Assembly (NCBI GenBank): GCA_037892935.1
Contig: JAYXKI010000011.1
Coordinates: forward strand, 1,550,001 to 1,614,000
Length of the DNA: 64,000 nt
Source: Phlebopus portentosus
Taxonomy: Eukaryota; Basidiomycota; Agaricomycetes; Boletales; Boletinellaceae
Reading direction: 5' to 3'
Below, piece by piece: positions 44,950 through 56,651 of the stretch (the stretch's first letter is position 1; every line of letters begins with the position of its first letter). A model generated the notes under the pieces. That model was not told the origin of the DNA. It saw only the letters and a list, made by a program, of their open reading frames with translations, and made no database searches. A program made the position numbers and the translations under genes.

Positions 44950-45935
44950 GCCCATTCCTTACACCTTGTTAACTTCATTCTCTTATCCAGTAGTTCTTCC
45001 ATCTCAGAATCACTGCTAATCCCAACTTCTCAGCATTTTAGGAAGTGGCCAGTCTTGCCAGATCATCTCTTCTGCACCTGTCTCTTGTAGTTGGTTTGGT
45101 GTCCACAGCTTCTCTGTTATTCTCGCCCTACATTGTTGTAGTCCTGTGCAAAGTGACCTGTTTTGCTGTATGCCCAGCATACCCTAGAATTTTCACCTCA
45201 GGAACCTCTAGTAAAGCATCTAGACATGTTGATGTCCATAGGCTCACCTAGAAACTCAGCTGGACGATAAGCTTCTAGGGGCACTGGTGTGTACAATACC
45301 ACTTGCCCATCTTTAAACATCGGGGTGTATTTCCTGTTACTACCTATTACCTTGGTAGCTATCAGACTGGCCTCCAGATTGCTAGCGTTCTCTTGCTATT
45401 GGGTCAGGTCCCAAGCAGGGTGGTCTGTATTTGTAAGCAGAGCTTTTAGGATAGTCTAATTGAGTCCTCTCTTATACTCATAAATCAGTGCTTGATGATC
45501 ATAATAACTTGGTAGCCTTATTCTGATGTCATTGAAGGCCCTGTTATATTGCTTCACCTGTGCTCATTCCTGATAAATTGTCCTAATATTTCACTCAGCT
45601 TCTTCTTGAAGTCCAAAAATGCTATTATGGTTGAGTGCTAATTTGTTCCATAGGTCATCCTCATTATCCCATCTGCCCTTCTTGTCAATAACAAGCTCAT
45701 TGTTTACATTTTGCTTATAGGTGGAGACTAATTGATTTCTGTTCATGGCCCATTTGCCATTAACCCAAGTCTGAGCTTGTCCTTGCAGACATTCCAAAAT
45801 GATCTTAACCCTCTTTTCTCGGTTGCTCAGATGTTTCTCATTCAACTGGCTGATCATTTGGTTCTGAAAGTTTTTAAGCAACTCATAAGGGTTTCCCTTA
45901 AATAAGGGATACTTCATGATGTCTTTGTTTGACAT
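44950..45935 (-). pseudogene. gag: Gag remnant of family-B copy 2
   Basis: From ATG 45935 (MSNKDIMKYPLFKGNP) 114 codons are open, then TGA (45591), with capsid-like sequence continuing in frame. The nucleocapsid knuckle near 45170 reads CWAYSKTGHFAQDY: two of the zinc cysteines are replaced by Tyr, consistent with transitions. Confidence 0.8.
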
Positions 45936-45999
45936 ATTGACCTAGACGAATTCAATCAACATTTTTATGAGTATCACTGAAATTCAGCATATTATAATA

Positions 46000-47430
46000 A
46001 TACATAGTTTAGTAGCTAAGTTATCCAGTGAGTACCACCTCTGCTTTCCAACTAGCCACCTTACCCTTCCTGCCCAGTTGATTCTTGAGTGTCTTCCTTT
46101 CTCTTGGCAAGCTCCCAGCTCTAAACCAAGGCCTATCTCCTTTATTTCCAAGCTTCAAGTCTCTCTTCACCACTTTCATGTTCCTTGCTTTCCTCTTCTA
46201 TTTCCCAGTTGTTGTTCACATTAAAGTATTCTAGTTCCTCACTGGTTAGTTCTTCCACATTATGATCTCGCACCCATACTACCATCATCATATTTGCCAC
46301 CTCTTGTACCAGCTGTCCAACTACCACATTGGCAGATTCTGGCCCTGCAGGGCAGCTACTAAGATGCAAGATAGGACCATAAATATAGTCAGAGTTAGAG
46401 GAATACTCACTTGCTGCCTGGAGCCTCTCTTCTCTCTCTTCTAGTGCCCTAGCACTTAGAGTAGGTGATCCTGGCAGTGAGTTATAGTGTAGGTACTGAA
46501 TCTTATTCCTTTCAATGTAGTGGCCATTCTATCCCAGCAGCTGAATTGCTACTTCAACTAGCTCTCCTTGTTCATTCCACATAGCCTCATGGGTACCTGT
46601 CCCATAGCCTGTTGGCACTGTAGGGTCTGCCTCCCATGCTTTCCTATCAGCAGGAGGTAGTTCCCATCCATCATTGGATGGCCAAGGGCATGGTGGCTCA
46701 GGTATTACCTCTCTCAGCAATGCTTCCACTTGCTGGTTCAGGCTTCCAGATTGCATGTCTGTGGAGATATAATCTAGGAGATCTTCTTTGACTTCAATGC
46801 TACCTTCAACTTCCAGTTCCTCTTGAGTGAGCACAGCAGGTGCTACTAGCCTTCCTTATCTGGCCACTTCCTCAGCAAAGACTCTATGTGCCTCTGCTAC
46901 TTGCTGTCACACTTGCAACAATAGTTGTCTATTACAAGTTGCCGTAGTTTCTGGTTCTCTGCTCTGGCGGATAATCTCGACTACCTAATCCACAAATCGT
47001 CCACTTGGAGTGTCCTCAAGGTTTGCATGAGGGATCAGGCTTGACATCTAGTCATTGTCGGAGTCCAACCTTATACTTATAAAGCAATTCACTAGATGCA
47101 GGCCTCTACCTTGCAGTGGAGAGTCTGGGCTTAACTATGCCCCTCTTCGTCTTACTTGCTGTGTGAGGTAGGATTGGTGAAGCCTGAGGGTTTGCTGAAT
47201 CTGACAAATTCCTTCTGTGACCAAGTACTGGGCTGTGAGTTCTTCCTCTGCATTGCTGATTTAAGCTCAAATGACTTCTACCTGTTCAACCAGATAGCTA
47301 GCCTGAGGGTGCAGCTATAGAAAATCTACACTACACATCCGAATGACCTCTTGCTGGGAGTTAACCACCTATTGAATGAGAGCTGACTGACTGCTCTGGA
47401 TGGCTATTGTAACTGCTCCCAGGATTTAGG
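46000..47430 (-). pseudogene. Pre-gag ORF remnant of family-B copy 2
   Basis: Minus-strand helical, acidic fragments (e.g. 46529-46834, VEGSIEVKEDLLDYISTD, and 46142-46369) with many stops. The upstream end (47333-47430) matches bases 1-110 of copy 1. It occupies the place of element A's membrane/coiled-coil ORF. Similarity ends abruptly at 47430. Confidence 0.5.
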
Positions 47431-47509
47431 GTTAGAGGGAAAACTTAAGTAAGGTTGTAAGGTTAAAATTCAGAGCTGGCAGAGCAGGGTACGAGAATAC
47501 TAATATAGC

Positions 47510-48250
47510 TCTCTCTCATACAAAGTGTCCCTAATTTGGGAACACTCTGTGCATGGCTCAGAGAACATGCCAAAAATGCTAGCATGACTGCCTCTCATGC
47601 AGAAAGTGTCCTCAATTTGAGGACACTCTGTGTATGGCTCAGTGGACATGCCAAAAATGTCGGCATGACTCTCTCTCATGCAGAAAGTGTCCCTGATTCA
47701 GGAACACTCTGTGCATGGCTCAGTGAACATGCTAAAAAAGTCGGCATGGCTCAGTGAACATGCTAAAAAAGTCGGCATGGCTCTTTCTCATATAGAAAGT
47801 ATTCCCGGTTCAGAGACACTCTGTGCATAGCTCAGAGGACATGCTAAAAATGCTGGCATAGCTGCCTCTCATGCAGAAAGTGTTCCCAATTCAGGGACAC
47901 TCTATGCATGGCTTAGAGAACATGCCAAGAAAGTCGGCATAGCTCTCTCTCATATAGAAAGTGTCCCCGAATTAGAGACACTCTGTGTATGGCTCAGTAG
48001 ACATGCCAAGCCCAAGGCATGTCCTCTCTCTCATGCAGAAAGTGTTCCCGATTTGGGGACACTCTGTGCATGGCTCAGTAGACATGCTAAAAATATTGGC
48101 ATAGCTCTCTCTCATACAGAAAGTGTCCTCAATTTGGGGACACTTGTGTATGGCACCTAGGCCATACCAAAATTTATTGGTATGGCCTACCTCTCAGAGG
48201 GAAAGTGTCTCTAATTTGGGGCCACTTGTGCATAGGTCAGTAGACATAGA
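47510..48250. repeat. Tandem repeat of about 80 bp with paired hairpins
   Basis: Nine units starting AAAGTGTC or AAAGTATT near 47520, 47602, 47683, 47797, 47876, 47957, 48036, 48119 and 48201. Spacing is about 80 bp except one unit lengthened by a 32-bp internal duplication. Each unit has two palindromes: GTGTCCCCAATTTGGGGACA-type and CATGCC...GGCATG-type. Short ORFs across the array are products of the repeat, not genes. Confidence 0.85.
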
Positions 48251-48269
48251 TTTGGGCAGGGACATTTTT

Positions 48270-49060
48270 GTATGATATAGTAGCAAATGTCCAGAATATC
48301 TGGACACACAGTTTAGGTATCTTGTGCATTAAAGCTTGATGCACTCAGTTGTCCAGACTATCTGGACATTACAGTCTGGGCTCTCAGTAATCTCACTATA
48401 GTGCCTGTCATGTCCAGATGGTCCAGATACTCACTGCATTACAGAGGTTTCTAATACACATCTATGTAGTCTATCATATATAAGCTAATACAAACCTACA
48501 AAAAATATTGTTTTAGCCTATGAAAGTTTTATTCACTATGTATGTACTACAAAGTTTTAATATGCAAGCACATATAATTCATACATATATGTAAGAAATT
48601 TATTGGACTCCAATATACAATTCAGGAACACCTGTGCTTAGGTTAGTAGACATGAATTTAAGCAGGGACATTTTTGTATAGTATAATAGCAAATGTCTAG
48701 ATTATCCGGACATGTAGTAGAGGGTCCTTATTTTTGAGTGAACTCACAGCAGTCTGTGTCTGGACCATCCGGACAGTGGTGAGAGAAGGCAATGTAATTC
48801 TGCATCGGCTCTCCCCCAGTTGTCTAGACCATCCAGACACGCATGAGGAGTCCTTGAATTGCCACTTTTAGAAAATCTACTTTTACTTTGTCACAAAAGG
48901 CACACTAAAAAGTTTCAATATGCAAGCATATAAAATCCATACATAATATGTAAGAAATTTGTTGGACTCCAATATATGCCGAGTTTACAAATATATTTAT
49001 CTTAGATTTAACAGCTTTGGCAGTAAGTGTCCAGAAGATCTGGACAGCAGGCACAGCAGG
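48270..49060. repeat. Scattered TGTCC...GGACA hairpins and a 95-bp direct repeat
   Basis: At least seven short inverted repeats of the form GTCCAGA...TCTGGAC occur between 48288 and 49045. A block around 48520-48618 (AATATGCAAGCA...GGACTCCAATATA) recurs around 48885-48978. No gene seen. Confidence 0.65.
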
Positions 49061-50337
49061 CAAAGGTCAGTTTCGGCAGGGCCGTGATAACGAGTGAAAG
49101 TAGAAACAAAATTAATAATTGCGCCAATGATTGCGGCAGGGTCGTGACTTATTAATGCAATGTGCCTGTCGGTTTTGTTGAGACAATAAATTGCGTAATT
49201 GATTGCAAAAGGGATTTTAGCCTATCTGAGATTACAAATTGCAACGTGTTTGCCATGAAAAGGGAAATTTGAAGTTGCGTCATGGTGGCAATTTATTATG
49301 TCACTCGCGATTTCCCTCTTTGTGAGATTTCAAATGTTACAAATGATGCAATTAGTAATTTCGCCACCGGTTGCACCCAGTTGGGCGATCAGTGGTCGCT
49401 TAGCAGGTTGTTCCGTGGGTGATCACTGCGTTCAGTGGGTGATCCAATAGGATGTTCAGTGGGCAATCTGCAGGGGATCTGCAGGCAATCTGTGGGCAAT
49501 CTGCGAGCAATCAATATGGTGGGCGATGAAAGGGTAATGAACGGGCAATGAATGGGTGATAAATGGGCAATGCGACATGTCAATTTCTTTTCTTCTTACT
49601 ACCATCATCCTCCATCCTGTCTTCCTTCACCGTTCCTGCTTACTTTAACAGCTCGCAAAATTAAGTAATAAAGGGCACTGGTACTTTATTTCTGGTATCA
49701 ACTCTGGCACACACAGGGCAATCAGTATTTGACAGATTTATACATGTTCTTCACACCTCAACATCAGCGAAGAACTGAAGACCCTCGCTATCATATGGTC
49801 TAGATAAGAAAGTGCAAGACAAAGAATCGCACAAGGTGAACTTGCAGATACCGCAAAGACTATACTGAACAATAGTCATAAAGGTCTTGTTTGCTTGGGG
49901 CGAAATGATCTACCTGAGCACCTATACTATTTGACTGAGTTTGGCCTGAGTCTCCTAGGCCTGAGGAATGCTACATGGAGATCAGAAATAAAAACACAAG
50001 GCGGCAATGATACGACATCACCATCAAAGTCAGCATTATACGAAGGAGTGACAGAAAGATTAAGATGAAGACTGCATCAAATCGGTCAGAGTCACGTGAA
50101 TAATATATAGGCCGGTCGGGCATGCACTCAAGTAGGGCATTGGTTAGACTACCGACTTTGAGCTTATGTGTCGACTCGTCAATGGAAACAAGTTCTCTTC
50201 ATTCACGAGTTTAAAAGGTCTTCGGAATATACATGAATGCATTGTATCATACATGACCAATATATTTCAAGTCAGATTTTTTACTTTATCAAGAAAGAGT
50301 CAATCTAAGACTAGCAAGAATGGAAACATCGCCAACT
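49061..50337. other. Non-coding stretch with GGGCAATCTG-like short repeats
   Basis: 49060-49380 repeats phrases like TGCGGCAGGGTCGTGA; 49390-49580 repeats GGGCAATC/GGGCGATC words. The remainder up to the C2H2 gene shows no ORF I trust. Confidence 0.4.
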
Positions 50338-50944
50338 TTAGGCATCGTTATGAAATTTCTTTAAGTGACAATACAGGTTCAACTTGTTAGGGAAAGGCTT
50401 TCCACAGTTAGGATGGCTGCAAACATGAGTTTTCTTGTTTGAACTAGATGAAAAAATCAGCAAAGAAATAAATATAAGTCAAATACGCACTGTTTCTCCA
50501 GATGGTCTCTCAAGAGTGACCATCTCGTGAATCGTTCATTGCACTTGTGGCACTTATATTTGTTGGTACTTATCAAGGAGCAATGTACATTAGTTTTCCA
50601 TGTTTCAATGAAAGTTAGACGTACTGGATATATCGATGTGTTCTGAGCACTCCGAACGTTTTGAACACTGTGTGGCAGTGTTCGCAGTGAAACTCTTCTT
50701 TCGCAGGCAATGCATTACGTGGTGCCACCTCACCGACTTCTTCCTCTGTGTCCTTATAAAGGGGACCCTCGGCCTCAACCCATTTGTACTTGCAGTGTTA
50801 TATATTATAAGCACACAATTTAGAAATAGAATCATAAACACACACCTTGAAGTCCTCCTTTGACTCCATCAACATCGCTGCTGCTTTCCTGATCTGGGAA
50901 GCAGTGAGAAGTAGGTTGGCATTATGCATCATGATAGTTTCCAT
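50338..50944 (-). CDS. Three-finger C2H2 zinc-finger protein, gene 1
   Basis: Four exons: 50846-50944, 50625-50788, 50491-50568 and 50338-50443 (introns 57, 56 and 47 nt, all GT...AG), giving about 148 residues from ATG 50944 (METIMMHNANL) to TAA 50338. The N-terminus is helical/acidic. Fingers follow: CEHC...THRYIH, CHKC...DHLEKH (both C-x2-C-x12-H-x3-H) and CSHPNC...CHLKKFH (C-x4-C-x12-H-x4-H), with TNKYKC-type linkers. Such proteins usually bind DNA in the nucleus. Introns 2 and 3 each split the second zinc-binding His codon as CA|T. A paralogue with the same finger exons lies at 55004-55516. The region just before the ATG (TTTTTAG) could be the acceptor of a 5' intron. Confidence 0.8.
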
Positions 50945-52383
50945 CTAAAAAGCACAGATAACACAAAGTAAGAAAAAGATGAGCAGAAGTAGCGAATAGG
51001 ATGCCAGAGAAAGATCTTACGCACTATGAGAACACAATTGGTGTACTATGTTAAGATGCCATTGAGACAGATACGCACAGTTCAAGATGGATGGAGGCCA
51101 TTCTCGCAGAAGATATCTAAGAATGGGATCCAAGCCAGTGAATTGAAGAAATACAGTGAGGAGAGTCTAGTCTAACATGACGATAAGTACTACTTTGCTT
51201 GAGCATGAAAATAAGCTATTTGCTTACTACACCGAGTTTGGCCCACTTCAAACAAGACTGACTGTGTTCCTTTGTTACAGAATATCTCATTCGAGTATGA
51301 CAAGTTGTTGTTGTTCAGGACAAGGATAACAGTGTTTGAAGCTGATAATATCGTGAATAGTGGTGAATGATGTCAGTAGGCCATGAACGACGTGGACTCG
51401 TATCTCATCGTACATACCTTGTTTGTATCTGTTGACACTATTCTCTCGTGACTACCTCATCAACAAAAACAAATAAACGGTATCTGAGTGAGCAATTCCA
51501 GCTCTGTGTCAGTATGAGCCGGTCAGTGTCATGACCAAGTACCAAGGGCAGATGCATTGCCCTAGGAAGTGAGTACTTTGTGAATATTTGATGCATTGAA
51601 ATTAGAAATAGAAGGGCAATAGCAAGGAACCGGGACTAAATAATAATACAAATTATACATAAAAAAAAACAAATTATACATGTAAGTGAACTCCGCTTGG
51701 AAGTGTCTGACCGCGAGGAGTTAACCACATGATCTGTTATTTTCTATTTTTATTGCCATTTTTTTGAAATAACTACTAGTCGATGGCAACAAATACACAG
51801 AGTACTGCTATCTCTAAGAAAGCAAATCATGGGCCTTTAGATCGAGAATAAATGATTTTTTTATTGATTTTTTGATCATTGACTATTGGTTCAGATTCAC
51901 ATACATTAACTTTTTTATGTAGTCCAGAGAAGTTTAGAGACGATTAAGAGAAATGAGTGTCATATTGCTGCCTGTGTGATTGCGAAACAGTTTGATACTT
52001 CATCATGTGCACAAGACCAGTCGAATAAGACAAAGTAAGAGTATTTCAGAGTGAGGTGAGATGCACCGGCCGAATTCGGTAAATGCGCGCTTGAGTTGAT
52101 GCGACTTGCCTATTGTCGTGCCCGCTCGCCTCTAGCTCACTGCCTACACTGATCACAATCTGCACAAGACAGATTTAAGACACTATAGAAGTGAGTAAAC
52201 ATTTCCTGTTGTATGATCGCTATGAACTTACGAACCTTGCCTAATGGCATATCCAATATGTCGCATTTATTTGATCACCTCCTATTCAACTAAACCTACA
52301 CAGATCGTAAATAATACTCGCTGCAAATGGGTGTGAAGCTATCGAAGACTGCAATCTAGCACAAAGGTGCGCAAGCTGCAATC
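50945..52383. other. Intergenic, no gene recognised
   Basis: Only short random frames. AT-rich, with an A-rich repeated phrase AAAAAACAAATTATACAT around 51655-51680. It may contain 5' exons of the C2H2 gene that I cannot resolve. Confidence 0.4.
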
Positions 52384-53167
52384 ATGGCCAGAGTGCCAGT
52401 GGATGAACTGGGAGCAGGAGAGGTGAGATTTATTTTTATTTTCATTCATACATAGCTACTTCTTCCATATCCATGTCATCCTCACTTTCCTGGTTGGAAT
52501 TTGTGTGTTCGTCTGCATTGTCGAGTATGATCGGCTTGTCCTCAGTCTCATCATCCTGTATTCTAAGTACCTGTCCACTCATCTCGTCTCCTTCCATCAC
52601 GAGAACACCTTCTTTAACTTGTTCACCTTTCTTTTTCACGGCATTTTTGTTCTTGCTTGTGCCATCGCCAGTATCATCGGTGGTGCGATTGCCATTTCCT
52701 TCTGGCAGCAGGCAAAGTGTTTCATTGGTGCTTAGGGAGGATTTGCGCTTGGCCTTTGGATTCAAACTTTCAGAGAAGGTGGGTTGATCTGACAAAGAAA
52801 TAGTTCGAGGAGAAAAATCCTGATCTGAAGTTCAGGGTAGGATTGCGAAAGCGTGAGGAGAGAAAGAAGCAGAGCGCGAAGAGGAAAGAAAGGATGAAAG
52901 GGAAGAAGGTGAGATCTCTAATATAGTTTTATAGATACAAGCTTTTTATTTATTAATTTTATTATATTTTCCTGAATAGATTCCGAAAGTTAAGAACGTC
53001 AAGGGCGCTACTGTTGATCTTGCCAAGTAAAATCAACGAAGTTTTGTATAAATAAAGTGTTATATTGAAGAATTTATTCCAATTCAGAGGACAACTCCCA
53101 AATGGAGGCTGATGAAGTGATTGAGACAAAGCCTCCATCCAGAAGATTATCATCCTTGAGTCTATAA
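52384..53167 (+). CDS. Possible small basic protein gene (spliced, uncertain)
   Basis: ATG at 52384 (MARVPVDELGAGE) is followed by GTGAGA. An exon ending 52911 encodes a strongly basic segment (FEEKNPDLKFRVGLRKREE, then KRKERMKGKK), spliced at GTGAGA to IPKVKNVKGATVDLA. A further junction near 53082 leads to an acidic/Ser tail ending SLSSLSL. The first intron would be 384 nt, long for this genome, and it contains an opposing ORF. The Lys/Arg content suggests a nuclear protein. No family recognised; gene structure is tentative. Confidence 0.3.
52442..52795 (-). CDS. Possible acidic disordered protein segment (uncertain)
   Basis: A 117-codon open stretch without ATG, Lys/Ser-rich then Asp/Glu-rich (ESEDDMDMEEVAMYE at the end). 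The composition looks protein-like, and a TTTGTCAG acceptor lies at its 5' edge, so it may be the last exon of a minus-strand gene. It conflicts with the plus-strand model at 52384-53167; only one is likely right. Confidence 0.3.
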   Translation of the reverse strand: MSDQPTFSESLNPKAKRKSSLSTNETLCLLPEGNGNRTTDDTGDGTSKNKNAVKKKGEQVKEGVLVMEGDEMSGQVLRIQDDETEDKPIILDNADEHTNSNQESEDDMDMEEVAMYE

Positions 53168-53413
53168 GATTATCATTCCTCCCTTGAACTTCATCATCAA
53201 TCGAATGTGCACCATTCACTCTTGTCACATCACCCAGATCAATCACGCCTCTGACGCCCATCAACTGGGAGTAACAAATCAGGTCATTCACACAGTAGCA
53301 CCTCTGCAAGCTCAGATTCTGGATATGGAAGCAACATAGAAATGGTGAACATATCAGCGTTGGTTGGACTGATGCCTTTGAACATTGTGAGTGTGGGACG
53401 GAAGTAAGGGAGC

Positions 53414-54449
53414 TTGTCTATCACAGTCCAAATGGAAATGTCTATCCTTGGGCAAAGGCAATGCAATATGAGAACAGGGTACGACAAAGTTGGATCTTCA
53501 CCTGAACTTGCACTCGGCTCGCACCAGCATTTGCACCTGCATCGATTCAGTACTGAAAATCATTTGCATTCATCATCTGGTCTGCACTGCACTGTTGGTA
53601 GCGATCCTAGCTCCGAAAGACTTATGAACGAGGCAGAGTTTGAATATCTTGATGATATTCTGGCAGACTCTCACAAAGATTCCATAGGTGGCAACTTGAC
53701 ACGTGCCAATTTCTGTCACTCAGCATAACCTTGCAGGACAAAGAGGGGAGGACTGCATGTGGACAGCTGTATCTAATGCAAATGGCCACTCTGAGAGCAG
53801 CAATAGCCATAGTCCACAAACATCTCAGTTGGATTTACTTCGCGACCGAATGCCATCACCTGATTTTCAACCCAAGGTTAATCCATGGATAGCACCTTTG
53901 AGATGTGAGAGTGGTTGCAGATTGCCATCACCATCTTTGCCATCATCACCAGGATTTGATATTGCGGTAATACTTATGCCTTCATCACCCACTCTTGCAA
54001 TTGCAACACCAAGAATCAGTCTCACGCATCAAGAAGAACATGCACAAATGGGCTCCCCTCCAGAATCGCCTGCTTTACATGCTGGATTACTTTCACCCAA
54101 AACATCACTGCGTGATCATTCTAGCTGTGCTTCACCAGTCCCCAGCTCTGCCACATCCTCATCCATTGTGCGATCAGGTTCACTGTCTCGATTGGAAAAT
54201 CGGAGTGAGAGCCGAGGATGCTCTCACACTCATAATTCTTCTCTCACTTCTTCCCCAGATCAGGGAGAGCCGGAACGAGGTCAGTCCCATTCGTGGTCTA
54301 TTGCCAGTGGAGCAAACTCTCCTTTAGGTGATAGCAATTCCCCACAATCGCAATATCCTCTGCTTGCCATTGGTGGTATCGGTGTTGGTTTAGGCATTGG
54401 TGGAGCATTGGGTGCTACACATACTGGATGCGAGGTTCGCGATGGATGA
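53414..54449 (+). CDS. Ser/Pro-rich disordered protein, two overlapping open stretches
   Basis: Frames 53414-53728 and 53703-54449 overlap in different registers and may be exons of one gene; I could not place a frame-keeping intron. The second is rich in Ser, Pro and His with a glycine-rich C-terminus (AIGGIGVGLGIGGALGATH). Low-complexity composition resembles the activation regions of fungal regulators, but no DNA-binding domain is visible. It sits between the two C2H2 genes. Confidence 0.35.
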
Positions 54450-55003
54450 GGTACCTAACTATACTGGAAGATGAGCGAAGACTTCATTGAACAAAGTGCT
54501 CAATCAGACAGATGTGAGGCCATAGTACTTGCAGTCAAAATCGAGAAGGTAAGCGCGTAAGCGAATCTCTATCACCTCCCATCGTAGGTTCGGTCATGAT
54601 AGAGAAAAGCATGACATTGCAGTCGAATGCTGTCTATAGGTCATCACCTACAGCGGATCTGAAGTCACAGGGAACATGGGCATTGGAACGTAAGAGCAGT
54701 GGACTCGTACGATCAAGGTTCTTCAGATACAAATTTCTCGCCCAATGAAGTTCCTCTTTCCAAATTTTCTGGATGTCGGCTTCCTGTCAGAACCAAATAA
54801 TCTAACGAACACTCTATTGTAGTAGGCGTGCCGCTTTCACATCTCCCGAAACCAAGATAGAAGATTGGCGAGTCAAAAAGGGGATTGGCAACAGAGCATT
54901 TCAACTAGCTATAAGTACAACATTTTACATTAAATCAACAGGTTTTCTTTCACTACATATTCTTGAACAATTGAGCCGAGTCAGCTCATTAAGCCCCGCA
55001 CTC
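54450..55003. other. Intergenic, no gene seen
   Basis: Contains small frames only; probably the 3' flank of the second C2H2 gene. Confidence 0.35.
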
Positions 55004-55516
55004 TCAGTGCATGCTGTGTATACGATGTTCATGCGTGTGTCTGTTGTCAGCATAAGTGAACCTTGTCTCGCAACCGGGGTACAAACACGCAAAAGGTTTG
55101 AACTGTGTGCTGGGAGAAATGTTAAAGGATGTAAATGTAAATAAGTAATCACCTACTGAGAACTGTGGTGTGCTACGAGCTGCCTAGACCTGCAGAACCT
55201 TGCACTACAGATTCCACATAGAAATTTATCTGTACTAAAGTCTGGTGAGCACTTATCCTGACGCAATAGTATACACTTACTGTATGTTTTTATGAACGCA
55301 CAGAGTATACGCTGTGTGACTGATGTAGTCGCATATTCTACATGCGAACTGAGCCGGAGCTGGGACTTCATGGTTGATTGCCTGAGCTGGAGTTGCAGTC
55401 TCAGCCAGCTGGACCAGAGATATTATAAGAATGACAATCGGGAGAGTTGATTTGGGTATACATGCCTGAGCAGCCATCGCAGTCTCCGCCAGAAGGAGCA
55501 AGTTGTTTTCAGCCAT
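55004..55516 (-). CDS. Three-finger C2H2 zinc-finger protein, gene 2
   Basis: Paralogue of the gene at 50338-50944. From ATG 55516 (MAENNLLLLAETAMAAQ) the first stretch runs to 55281, with an optional in-frame GC-AG intron of about 57 nt (CIPKSTLPIVILIISLVQ if retained). Introns 55235-55280 and 55110-55156 follow, and the stop TGA is at 55004. Fingers are CRIC...HKNIH, CGIC...HHSSH (C-x2-C-x12-H-x3-H) and CLYPGC...HEHRIH (C-x4-C-x12-H-x4-H). The last two exons are 78 and 106 nt, exactly as in gene 1, and both introns split the second His codon (CA|). An LAETA...AQ phrase is duplicated on both sides of the optional intron. Confidence 0.75.
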
Positions 55517-56337
55517 TTGTCTAAGTAAGCTTTGAGATGCGAAATGCGGATGCGAAATGAGGTATAAGTCATCAAATGGAAGAAATACAGGATCGCAGAG
55601 AGCTTACTGTTGATTCAAATCTTCAAAGTGTATAAGAGATCATCAGAACCTCGAATCAGAACAAGAGACGCCAATGAGCAAAGCTGGTGAAAGCATTAGG
55701 CACACTAGGAGCACGCGGTGTATCACAGACACTAAAACCTATGGAAGCATGCATATCCTAGATGCAATGGTATGCAAATTTTGATGCAGAACGTAAGATC
55801 GGGAATATCACCATTGCGAACAAACGACGTCCCGAGGTTGCACATATTGACAATCAAATATCAGCTGACTTACTGTCTACAGTCTGAAGGGAGTTCAAAG
55901 AGTATCTGGAGTCAGGTGAAGGCTTTCTCTCTGATGATACCATTTGTTATGCTGCTGAAACACTGGCTTCGAGCTCATCTCGTAGTTGTCATCATCATCA
56001 TGCAATCAGTAATTAAATTCAAATTATCTGGCACACTCACGTGATCTTCTAACTTCCATACAAGGAAGCTCCGATTGACATGCAAGACAATGCAAGTCAA
56101 CTCAACTATCATATCATCTAGATTAGATTAGATGCATCTCTCAGGCCCAGGCCAATAACAAGGGCAATCAGAAACTACTCGACACCTTATTAGAACAACT
56201 TCTTGCTCCATACGATCCATCATACTATATTACACATAAAAAATACAAGTAACGAAGTCCGATCATATCTCGCACAGAGGCCGCACTGTGAAGTACCTGT
56301 CTATGATGAAGACAGTGACAAAATGGCCCTTAATGGT
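55517..56337. other. Intergenic, no gene seen
   Basis: Short frames only, nothing recognisable. Confidence 0.4.
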
Positions 56338-56651
56338 GAAGAGTAAGTCTGAAGCTTAGGAACGTACGGAGTCGTTATAACCAGTTCCGTGATGTTCCAA
56401 CTGGTTTCGCTTGGTTTCGACTGGTTTCGCTCGAACGAGTGGACTTAGCAAGAACGCCATAGTTCAGATGGCACGTGCACCATTCTTTGATTGGCCATCA
56501 AGATGGGAGAATCATGGCATCGAGTTTGCACGCATCAATCACAAGTCTCTGGATCTCGGATCTGCATTCCAGACAAAGAGATTTGACCCTGCAACCTCGT
56601 CCTCAGTCCCTCTCCTTTGTTAAACATCGCAGACTTACCTTGTCAGGCTAG
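56338..56651 (+). repeat. Left arm of long inverted repeat
   Basis: About 314 bp inversely matching 61591-61908, with scattered differences. It includes a run of TGGTTTCGCT/TGGTTTCGAC words. It ends in CAGGCTAG directly against the LTR of element F. Confidence 0.85.

Larger units (their letters stand above)
20410..47430 (-). mobile_element. Family-B Ty3/gypsy element, copy 2, decayed and host to three insertions
   Basis: Minus-strand remains are pre-gag (about 46000-47430), gag (44950-45935), protease (about 44300-44850), pol (37530-44160) and 3' LTR (20410-22021). It is interrupted by element D (22678-37525), an inverted-repeat element (40459-41217) and solo LTR E (42149-43736). Joining 22677 to 37530 gives one continuous 3' region, so the LTR at 20410 belongs to the pol at 38-44 kb. 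The 5' LTR is missing: homology to copy 1 stops at 47430, where satellite-like DNA begins. A chromodomain after integrase (about 37600-37780; EYEVEAIWD...VKWLSYPEEENTWE) makes this a chromovirus too. Numerous stops show it is the oldest layer here. Confidence 0.8.

Noticed and set aside
47536..47757. 73-codon plus-strand ORF
   Set aside because: Lies entirely in the minisatellite and repeats the unit translation.
47510..48250. Regular repeats that could suggest a CRISPR array
   Set aside because: Units are contiguous 80-bp tandem copies with no unique spacers, no cas genes, and the genome is eukaryotic.
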